NCBI RefSeq assembly: GCF_001577835.2
Contig: NC_029521.1
Location: 9,042,255 to 9,106,254, forward strand
DNA length: 64,000 nt
Direction of reading: 5' to 3'
Source: Coturnix japonica
Lineage: Eukaryota; Chordata; Aves; Galliformes; Phasianidae
Numbering within the stretch: position 1 is the stretch's first letter; each line of letters starts with the position of its first letter. The translations under genes were made by a program, and so were the position numbers. The notes beneath the pieces were generated by a model, which was given only the letters and a program-made list of their open reading frames with translations, made no database searches and was not told where the DNA came from. Shown here piece after piece: positions 22,665 to 32,389 of the stretch.

Positions 22665-25600
22665 TTAAGAGGGCATTGTCTGTCCCATCGTCTTCCAGCT
22701 CTTGGAAACAAACAGGTCCCGACTTTTAGCAATGGTCACTAGGAGGCGTCCCACATAGTATCCGTTCACCTGGCCTACACCATCGTTCTTACCCATTGAA
22801 AGCAGGAATGTTAGTGAGCCTGGAAAGAGGAGGCAGAAGTTTAAAGTTACTGATTTTACTGCTAAATACTGAATGTTGCATATACAGAGCCACTGTCTGT
22901 TCAGGCTCTCCTGCTGTGATGGAGCTGCACAATGGAGGGAGATGAATGGCTGAAACTGACCAATATATATACCAGAAAGACAGTAGAGAAGAAAGGACAC
23001 ATTGCATACACAGACTAACGCAGGTAATCAACTTCTACAGTGTCTTTGGCAAGAACTAAGATGAAGCCTAAGCTATAAGCCTCTATAGCCACCCCCAGCT
23101 GTGGGGTACTTCACCTCTAATTAGTATCCCAGACAAGTTCTAAGACAGCTGTTCCCTGCAGAAAAGCAGCTCAACTGCTAAGGCCAAGCGCTAAGAGATT
23201 ATGTTACCTGGTTGGTAGGTTTTAAGCGGCTTGTGTGTCAAGCTGTTGATGATGTTTGACACCACAACGTTGGCGTGCAGCCCAGCGTGGTACGCCATCT
23301 TTGGTTCCTTCAGGTTTGCACAGTCCCCAATGGCATAGATGTTGTCGTAGCCTTCCAGCTGGAGGTGCTTGTTAACGTTCAAAGCTCCATTACTCGCCAG
23401 TTTGTCTCCTGTTTGGTGAAACAGTAAGTTTTGAGAAGCTTGGTGTTGTGTGCTGTGGCCTGAGACTCTAAAACGCTGTTGTTATCAATGTGTCAGTGAC
23501 AGTAAGTGAAGGGTTAAGTTTTTTTTTTCACCCTTTTTTCTACATGTGAGGCAAGAGATGCTTTCTGACTTGGAATAGGTAATTATTAACATTCTGATGA
23601 GTGAGTCATTCTTTGATGTTTCAGTGGAAACATGGAATGATTAGCAGCTACCATACACAGCCTGAGGGACGGCCAAACAGGGATGAAATGCTGCCCTTGG
23701 CAGCAGGAATTACCATTGACTTCTAGGTGTAATCTGCCTGGTGCTGGACAAGGGCACTAACGTTCCTTGGAGGTATTAGCAAAAGGAGCTGGGGAAGACT
23801 GAGGGCCTTGGCACATGTATGTTTCTGAAGGTCACATTTCATAGCCAAGTATTTAATTTGATGTTAGGGCTTTTGCTGTGTCATGAAATACTCAAGCAGA
23901 AGACTCTGAGGACCTGCTGTGCTTCCCCCCCGTGCAGCAGCTTTTCACTTACCAAATGCAGTGGCGTATGCTGAGGAGTTAATCTTTATCCCTGTGCACA
24001 GGACCACCATATCAGCAACAACCTCTGTGCCCTTTTCTGTCCTTACTACCATGTCCTTCTGGAACTGGTTCGTTGTGAAGTTTTCCATGTTGCTGACCTT
24101 CTCACCTGTTGTGACAGAGAGCCCTGGGTCACAGACCTTTACTCAGCTGCTGTTTCCAGCTAGCCCAGATGTATCTAGAGAAACAGGAATTCAAGGGAGC
24201 CATGCTTAGTCCCAAAAAGTTAAATGGGGAATAGGCCATCAAAAACGAGATGCTGTGGCCAAAGGAAGAGCAGCTTGGAGAGTGTCAGAGTCTATGTCTT
24301 CAAAGGCATTAAGTACATACTTAACAGGAGGCGCACTCCTTTCCTGAGCAGAATCTCTTTCACCTCCTGACGGACGCTTTCTAGCAGTTCTACATCAGCT
24401 AGTGCAATTTTTGAGTGAATGAGGGTGACCTGTTGGCAACAAAACAGCAAATGGGCATATGGAACAGGATGGGACACCCTGCGTGTGGGAACAGCAACAG
24501 ACAGCTTCCTTACACCCTGCCTAACAATCAGGGAGACTGAGCCTGAAGAAGGGCATCTAGTGCCAACAGTTGCAAGTAATGCACTACAGGTTGCTCTTGG
24601 ATGAGAAAGCATTGCCTGGAACTTCATGCCTTACAGTGATTGTGAATATCTCCAGGAGGACCACGGAAGAACCGCTTCAGAAACAAGTGAAATGTAATTG
24701 AAGTGCTGCTACCTCTTTGGCTGGGTATTCTGTTTTGATCTCTGCAGCCATCTCGACTCCAGCAGCACCACCTCCCACTACCACGATGCGCTCAGATTTC
24801 TCAATCTTGAAATAAAGAGGAAACCGATGTTATTCAACTCAAACTAAGGCAAGCAATGCTTCCTTAGAAAGAAGTTGGCCCCTCACCTCCTTAACCATGT
24901 CTTCATAGGTCTGGATGGCGCTTTCCATGTCAATGACTTTGTTGAACTTCCCAGGGAATGGTCCATCGCTGCCAGTTGCAAGAATGAGGTGGGAGTAGTG
25001 AAGTTCCTAAAGGGGCGGAGGGTTGGACAGGATGTTAGATCTTTTACAGTGAAAGCCTAAAACACAGTTGTTGCTTCCTAGGTACTGTTTACTCGTTCCA
25101 TCTCCTCTAGCCCACACTGATAAATGGGAAAGTATTTGCCATTGTCAGAAAGTGGCTCTAGGAAGAGATCTAGTCCAGCTGAAGCCATCTACCTGCCTTC
25201 CTCAGGGTCTGAGCGGCACACTGATCTTCAGCTGGGCCCAGGTCTGTGCAGAATCTACTAGAAGCTTATAGAAAATACTGTGATCCCTGCGCCAGTCTCT
25301 GAGGTTGTCATTACAGCTGAGTGCTGAGCTCAGGGTCCAGATGGGCACAAGCACATGCTGACTTCCCTCCTTCACTCCCTTCTGAATGGAGGTGAGATAC
25401 TCTGGCTGAAAGAAGTTCCCAGAGCTGTTGCCAATATTTGCTTGCTTTTTTTTCCCCCCCCACTGTGGTTAGATAAGGATCTGAGCTCCAGGGTTAATTG
25501 AGCTCCAAATCCAACACTGTGAATAAAAGCTTATCAGCACTAGATGGGATGGAGTGTTTACAGCACAACCACAATTCAGCACAGCCCTAGGCCACTGATC

Positions 25601-27005
25601 TTGGCTAGAGGAGATAGTGCTGTTCCATGCAAGAAGGGGAAGATAGTCTGTTTCCAAGCACAACAAGGATGATTAAATGCCATGCTATTAGCAGACACAG
25701 CTTTTAGGTTTTGGAAGAGATGCTTGGGGGCCTGCTTTTCTCTTTGGCAGTTCTCCATAGGAGGCCACTGGTTTAATTCCTCAGTGCTTGCCCAAAGGGC
25801 ATATACTGTGGCTAGTTTGGAATCAGGTGTTTCAGCCAAGGTGACGGTTAGATCAGAACAGGACCCGCTGTATGTGTGAGCTCTGAGCCCAGGGCGCTGG
25901 GTAGAGCAGGTTCATCTGTTTGGCTGACCTGCACTGTAGGAGATACGGTACCCAGACTGACTTCCAGGTAAGGCAGCCAAGCTACCATGACAAGGTACGG
26001 CATCACCCACCCACCTCGCCATCGCTGAGCAGGACCTGCTGCCTCTCAGGGTCTATGCCCACCACTTTGCCTTGTCGGAAGCTGTCGCCAAAGGTGGTGG
26101 AGTAGGAGATGAAAGTCTTCCTGGCAAATCCTGCGGTTAGAAAAGGGAATAGAGATCTCCTTCCATGGAAGTTAACAGCTCCTCTTCTTCCCTAAAGAAG
26201 CACTGTATGCAGCTGTGAGTGTGGGATGGGCCCTTACCGTGTGCTCTGTGCCCTGAATTCCAGGGCCTTTCCCTTGGAGCTGGTGATAAAGTCAGCTCTT
26301 AGGAGATCAGGTGACAACCCCAGCTACACTGTTTTGTTTCTACTCCCTGCATACAATCTCTTACTGATTTGCCAGCAACTGCTCCAAGGCCCTGCAGGCA
26401 GGATTTTTCCTGCTTGGATCGAGCTTTTGATGTCATTTTGGTGCTTATTCCCAGCCTCAAATGTGACATTTCCCCCTCTAAATCTCCGGCTCCTGGAGCG
26501 GGGAGGCAATGCTCAATCCCCCCCCCCCCCAATATGAGCCACACACAGGAAGCCGTGCCAATCCCCTGCCCTTCCACTTAGGGTGCATTCACTTCAGCCA
26601 ACTTCTCAAAGAAAGAATACAAATATATATATATATATAGGACTGTCCAAATAGTTATTACTTCCTTTTCCTGCAGCCCAGGGGATTGGGGTCGTGCAGA
26701 CAGCGCGTGGGTTATCCCAGAACCAAGTCATTATATAGTCATCAGACGGGCAGGGGAGGCACTGTGCGCATCTGCCCCTCGCACTGAGCTGCCGCAACGG
26801 GGAACACGCCGCCGGCGCCGCTCGGCTTACCGCTCTCCACGGAAGCTCGGAGGGCAGCGACGTTGTGGTGGAAAGCATCTCTCATGTCCACCAGCACGAA
26901 AGGGACGGCCCAGGACTTGAGCTGGCTGGCGGCCGCGATGCCACCAAAGCCGCCGCCGACGATGACGACGCGCACGGAGTCGTCCACGGACAGCCTGGAG
27001 CCCAT
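22665..27005 (-). CDS. AIFM2: Ferroptosis suppressor protein 1 / AIFM2, NAD(P)H:CoQ oxidoreductase (8 coding exons)
   Basis: FAD flavoprotein of the type-II NADH dehydrogenase/AIF family. It reduces ubiquinone and vitamin K at membranes and lipid droplets and so blocks lipid peroxidation. Coding exons in transcript order: 27005-26831, 26130-26015, 25006-24887, 24805-24713, 24429-24321, 24105-23953, 23408-23208, 22819-22665 (TAA). All phases agree, giving 373 aa, as in human. The start MGSRLSV has a perfect Kozak context and a Gly2 myristoylation signal, which in FSP1 anchors the protein to membranes. The FAD Rossmann motif [10 protein letters not shown] is at about 13-22, the NAD(P) motif [12 protein letters not shown] at 144-155, and the FAD-contact NIYAIGDCA at about 278-286. 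Lys354 in AKSRDLF corresponds to human Lys355. The C-terminus is [14 protein letters not shown]. The gene is convergent with MACROH2A2, with 1.18 kb between the stop codons. Confidence 0.97.
26518..26530. repeat. C13 homopolymer
   Basis: Run of 13 C in AIFM2 intron 1 (G13 in the transcript). It is likely to be length-variable. Confidence 0.8.
26623..26638. repeat. AT dinucleotide microsatellite
   Basis: Short (AT)8 run in AIFM2 intron 1, about 100 bp from the C13 tract. Confidence 0.75.
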
Positions 27006-27210
27006 GGCGGCCGGCGGGGCTCGGCCAGGAGGAGAAGCACAAGTGTTTGCGTGGAGCTCCGGGCGGCAGAGGCCGTTGGGCGCTGAGCTTTGGGAACGAG
27101 CGAGGGGAGCAGCGCTGCCTCTGCCCGCCCCGTGACTCAGCGCTGCGCGAGATGGGCGGGCGGTGCGGGGCTGAGCGGAGCTGAGCGCTCCCTGCGGCAC
27201 GGGGCAGGAG
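26770..27210 (-). promoter_or_regulatory. AIFM2: CpG-rich AIFM2 promoter and first exon
   Basis: A CpG-dense segment covers the first coding exon and about 200 bp upstream. There is no TATA box at a sensible distance, which suits a dispersed CpG promoter. It contains the ARE consensus listed separately. Confidence 0.65.
27132..27142 (+). promoter_or_regulatory. Antioxidant response element consensus (NRF2-sMAF / AP-1)
   Basis: GTGACTCAGCG matches the full ARE consensus RTGACNNNGCR and contains the AP-1 heptamer TGACTCA. It lies about 130 bp upstream of the AIFM2 start codon. NRF2 control of FSP1/AIFM2 is reported in mammals, so the position fits; binding in this species is inference. Confidence 0.6.
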
Positions 27211-30200
27211 CCAAAAAGAGGCTTTTGTTTTGCTTCCGAAAGTGGATGAAGAGCGGGAGCTGTCTGCGTTTGCCTTGTCCTTTATCAGCTGTGAGCGCTG
27301 GTTGAATGGGTGTCGCTTCAGTGCCCCTTTTAGGATGGCTGGCTTGTCGGGAAAACCGCATACGGGCTGGGACTGCGGGGCGGGTGGGTGATGCCCGCTG
27401 GATGGCTCGTCCCTGCATCCAGCGAGCGTTCCTGCACACAGAAAGGATGGGGAGTAAGAGAGGGGCTGCGGGAGGACGAGCCCAGCATCGCTGTGCTGGA
27501 CATAGCGGGACGGCAGGAGGGGTTGCAGGCCAAGGGACATCCGGACCCCGCTGTTCTGCAGGACAGGAGCTGCCCCCAAAGACTTTGGGTCCTGTGGCAT
27601 TCCAGATAAATATAGCCGGGTAAATATAGCTGCCGCGCACACTGCAGCCTTGTGAGCCGGCGGAGCTGCCCCACGTGTCGCACGCTTGGCATCTTTTTCG
27701 GAACTAAAGGGGGGAGGAGGCACCCGAACTGAGCAATGTGGCCGCCAGGCTGCTTGGACTGCGGGCCGCAGGTAAACCAGGGGCACAAAACCCCGACCCT
27801 GCTCACGCCGGAATGGAGCAGCACCGTGCGGGATCGATGCTGTGAGGGATGCGGCCGCCAGAGGGTGCAGGCGGCCCGGCCGCGGAGCAGTGCTGGCTGC
27901 GCTCTGCTCGTCCTAAAGCAAATATCTTAACCCTGCCTCGGAGACAAAGCAAAATGCCTCTGGGCATTGCTACCAGAGAGCTTGTTTTTCCTCTTCTTGC
28001 CTTCAAATCAAGGTAGAGCCAGTGGCAGGGACAGCCTTCTGCGCTCAGGTGCTATTTCTGCTCCCGGGCAAGGGGGGAGGTCGGGTGAGCCCAATGTTAC
28101 ACCAGAAGTTAAAGGCCACCTTTCATAAGAAGGGGAAATCATCGGAGCCGGTGAGCTGGAGATGCACCAACAAGACAAGGCCAGCGGTGCAGACAGGACC
28201 CAAAGCAAACTACAGTGGAAAAAGGAGCCTTTGTGAACGCTTTAGGAACCTCATGTCCAGCCTCCGGCAAACAGGAAGAAACTCCGGGTGCTCGACAGTG
28301 TGTGGTTGGAGGGAGTTCTCTGCGCACAGGTGTGTGCTCAGCATTGGCTAATGCGTTATTTAATGGTGTTTATCCGGCTGTCTGCAAGCAGGCAACTGCA
28401 GAAAGACTCAACCAGTGTCAGAGAGGGCTTTGTCTTCTGCCAGCGACCTGCATGGCAAAGGCACTCGTAGTGATGGCACTCTTCTACCCTGAAGATGTGA
28501 CGGGACCAGTGAGTTAGCAGGGCATCTCCTGAGGTTCTCTGTTATGGCCCAGGGGATGAGACATGCAAGGGAGAGGATCTTCTGCAAAGAATTGCCTGGA
28601 AAAACCAATTCAGACTAGATTCCATCTGCTCTTAAACATCAACAGTGGCTGCTGTTTTGTTTTTTTTTACCTCATAAGTAAAATTTGCTTTTAACAAAAA
28701 TCAACAGGGCCCTGTTTTGTTTATTCTGTCTCTAACCAACCTCGGTGACCTCAGCTGGAGAAGACCAGCCACTACCCACTTCCCATCAATCACTGCCCTC
28801 AGCACCATGGGCACCTTGTGCTGGTCAGGTCAGACAGCACAGCCACCTTTACTTACAAGGAGCAAAGCCCATCTCAGCTCTGGATGTGAGTACCCAGGCT
28901 CACCCGAGGTGTGGGTGTTTTGGGGGTGTGGAGCATGGGCTCTCCTGTCCCCTGGGGGAAACCCTGCTCCAAAAGCCCCAGTGATTGCCTTTGGTTTTGG
29001 TGCTTATTCACAGCCCCTTTTCACAGCGATGCCATTCGGTGGGAACTCAGCATTCGTTGTGGTCGGATAAGGGCAGGTGTAAACAGCAGCTCAGTCGGCT
29101 TCATCCAGCTGGGACATCCCTGGCAAGGCCCTGCTCCTACAGGTTTGGGGTTTCAGCCCCTCTCACCCATCCCAGGATTTCATTGCAGTTAAAGCACGGC
29201 ATATAATAAAACTGTGTCCTTAGTAACATCAGTCTCGCAGACAGGCAGCCTTTGTCCGAAGGTGTAATTACAGAATAAATATGGGATGCAGACCAAGAAA
29301 TACGGTCTGGTCAGGCATGCAGCCTCTTAAAAAAATACCAAAAAACACAACAGAACACAAGGCTGTCATTTAATGCTGAATGTCCACGTATGCAGCCCCC
29401 AGCCCCCTTACCATTAGGTACCATCTCATTCCCTGGTGATGTTTCTTGCTGAAAATGCACACCTTTTCTCCCAAACCTCTGTCCTTCATGATATGGGGAA
29501 GGATGGGAGTGAGGTCCTGCTTGCTACTTTAGCCTTGGAGGAGCCACGTGTCTGTCCCAATGTGCCTGGCACCACACAGTGCGAATTCCATGCGGGTGTC
29601 ATGGCTACATGTGTTTAATGAGAGCAATTAGTCATCATGAAAATCCACATGGGTTGGGGGCACGTTTTCTTTATGTCCTATGACATTTTTGAGTGGAAGC
29701 TGGAGGGTGTCCAGGAAGAAATGCTGCTGCTCAGCTGGAAGGGGCAGGCTGGAGCCAGGCAGTGCCGTGCTGCAGGTGAGAGGGGCTGGACCTGCTCCCT
29801 GACCTACGTCAGCATGGCTCACCCAGCCCTGCTCTGCACACCCCTCAGTTTGCCCACCTGTCTGCCTTCTCCATGCACAGTGGGAATGGGCCGAGGACAC
29901 CGGGGCCCTTCTGAAACCCCATTTCTGGGTCTGTCAGTCAGAGATGCTTTTACCTTGTATTACGAGTCATTTAAACTGTTTATTTGCTTCTCAGAAGCCC
30001 AGACTAAAGCAGCAGGTACCCTTACGTGAAGGTGAGCACAGAAAGGACTTTGTTGGAGCCTAAATAGCCTTCCTCTGCTGTTTGCTCCTGGGAGTTTAAA
30101 GCTCTGCTCTTCCAGCTGTTTGCTCCTCTGCGTACTCCCAACCAACCACAAAAGGGGCTGCTTGTTTGCATTCCCCCTGCTTTGTGCTGTGGCAGTGTCC

Positions 30201-30690
30201 TTGCCGTGCCAACAGCTCAGTGGCAGCACGCACTGCTCCCATCCAATGTGCCTCCGATCCCAGAACCACGCTGCCTTCCCAGCAGGAAGCTCCCAAACAA
30301 AACACCATTCACTGAGGATGCCGGGATGTCCCTCGTGCTGGGAGCTTTGTGTGTGTGGGGTGGGTGAGGAGACCACTCCACCTAAATGCACGCACTGCAT
30401 GTAAAAATCCCTGCTTCTGCACCCTCTCCCAAGCCAGGCAGTGTCCTGTGCCCTGGCCCCGTTGCATATTGAGGCCAGACACAAGCAAAGCAATGAGAGA
30501 AAGGCAAACTCCACTGCTGCAGGAGGATGGCTGCTGAGGCAATGGCATGGCTGCTCCCCACTGCCGCTCTGCGCTGCTCAATGCCACCTCTGTTCTCTGC
30601 TCTGTGTCGAAAACGTGGCTTTGTGAGCTAGCTGAGCTGCAGCTTGCTGCTGGAGTCTGGGCAGTCCCAGCGGCTGATTTTCACATATTT
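27211..30690. other. Intergenic region between AIFM2 and CHST3
   Basis: No exon or repeat family recognised. Open frames are short and overlap in many frames, which fits GC-moderate non-coding DNA. TATA-less and without a clear CpG island beyond the AIFM2 edge. Minus-strand AATAAA copies at 29980-29985 and 28720-28725 could serve as distal CHST3 poly(A) signals, so part of the region may be CHST3 3'UTR. If a chromosomal inversion joined AIFM2 to CHST3 (see findings), its breakpoint lies here. Confidence 0.5.
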
Positions 30691-32389
30691 ATTTTTGCTT
30701 TTGTCTAATGGTGCTGGCGGTGGGGCCGAGCCATGGGTGGCCGTGCCTAGTGGTGTGGGGATGGCAGAACCCCTTGCTTTCCGCATGGGGTGTGCAGCCT
30801 TTGCTGAGCAGAGAGGAATGGGCTCAGAGTCAGCTTTATGCTGCAGGGGTTGTGTTCACAGTGTGCCTGTATTGTTAACACCAGTGTTGCTGCTCCGCAG
30901 GTCCCCATCCTGCCCATGCCCACCAGTGGCTCCCTGCTGCAGGGCCCCCCTCTTGCCCATGTGGGGAAAGAGGACCTGACCGGTCTTGGGTTGACTTCTT
31001 CTGGCACAATATAAAGGCAATTAGCCTGGTGGAAAAGAGTGATGCTGGCAATGATGGAATTAGGATGAATTGGAAGTGGCTGAGTGCTGCTCAGAAAGCA
31101 GGCCAGGCCCTTTGCACTCTGGGGACCCCATGGCCACCCTGAGCCAGGTGCTCTGCAGAATGTCTGAAACACCAACTTCCATCAAATTGCTCTCTTTGCT
31201 CCAAAAACCTGTGCAGCTCATACTTGAGCTCAATAGGAAATGCCTGGGTCCTTTTGTGGGCTCTGGGACCGGGGGGGTGAGGGGGGGGAGGGGAACAAAC
31301 ACCAACAAGGCAGATGTTTTGGACTCTGCTCCTTTGTATTGCTTTTTTGCCCATTTCTAATGAAGTCAAGGGAACAAGCTCACACCAGGTGCTGAGGTTT
31401 GGTTGCTCCGGGGCAAGTTGTGGGCTCTGGAGAGCACCTTCACCCTGTGTCAGGTCACCACAGCATCCCCATCGCCACATTGCTTCAGCTGGGTGTCCTT
31501 GGAGCTGCATCCATAACTCATCCCATCCATGGAGGCCTGTGGGCTGCTTTCCCACCACTTCCTCCATAGGTGTCTGCAGCACATTGTGCTGCTCTGATTT
31601 TTGGGCTTAGCTCTGACCCCTGATGTACCTCCCTCCCCCCACCCCCACCCCGCTTTGTTTTTCTTTTTAAAACATAATAAATAAATAATTTTGCCCCGCA
31701 ACCCTGATACACGGAGAAAAATGTAGAAAATAAATCAAAAGGACCCACCCACACCCAACAATTAGCACTGCAGAGCACAAACTGAGAGGCTGCCTCGTCC
31801 GGTTGCAGGCAGGTCCCAGTCTGTGCTGTACCAAGGCACTAAACCAGTAAGGCCTTTGAGGTCCAAGTTCCTGCTGGTGCTGGCACACCATGTTGCTGGC
31901 ACTCGGAGCACACCATTGGAAAGCGCAGGGAGCACACACCCGTGGGGCAATGACACTGCTTCCTGTGCTGGAGTTCACCCAGGAGTGCTCATTGTGTTTG
32001 GTGGCACTGGAAAACATCCAGGTTGCAGAACACTCCCAGAAAATTGTCCCCCGGTTGGGTCTATGGATTCCTGGCTGCAAACTCTGGTTTTCCTGTGCTT
32101 CACTCAATGGCCCTCTGCAGAAACGAGAAGGCACCGCTGAAGCTGGTGCATGGGTCAGGTTGTGCTACGGGCTCTGGGCACCCGTGGCACTTGGGTTTTC
32201 AATCTCAGGGTCTCATCCTTCCATCGGGAGAGAAACTAAACAGCTTCACCCCTCTGCCACAGCATCCCTGTGCCATCTCCTGATCGCCCTTCCCAAGAAC
32301 CCGTCGCTATTGCAAGGACGCCCTGGTTCCAAGTTCATGGCACAGGGTCACCCCGGGCCGGCCGGGCGTACGGGGGCAGCGGTGCCGCA
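30688..32389 (-). other. CHST3: Probable CHST3 3'UTR
   Basis: Sequence downstream of the CHST3 stop codon. The nearest minus-strand AATAAA I can find is at 30693-30688, giving a 3'UTR of about 1.7 kb; mammalian CHST3 also has a long 3'UTR (from memory). It contains a strong potential RNA G-quadruplex at 31631-31651. It may extend further to the AATAAA copies at about 29.98 or 28.72 kb. Confidence 0.45.
31631..31651 (-). other. Potential G-quadruplex in CHST3 3'UTR
   Basis: Read on the minus strand, the tract has four G-runs of 4, 5, 6 and 3, separated by single T, T and A loops. One-nucleotide loops give very stable parallel quadruplexes. It lies about 740 nt after the CHST3 stop codon and would be in the RNA if the 3'UTR extends to 30.69 kb. 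Confidence 0.7.

Noticed and set aside
27006-27200. In-frame 65-codon N-terminal extension of AIFM2 from an upstream ATG
   Set aside because: The frame is open, but the downstream ATG has a perfect GCCGCCATGG context, matches the family start and exposes Gly2 for myristoylation. The extension is Ala/Arg/Pro-rich without conservation signals that I know.
26827-27786. Minus-strand open frame of 319 codons across the AIFM2 promoter
   Set aside because: It is in a different frame from the conserved AIFM2 exon and shows no domain; a shadow caused by GC content.
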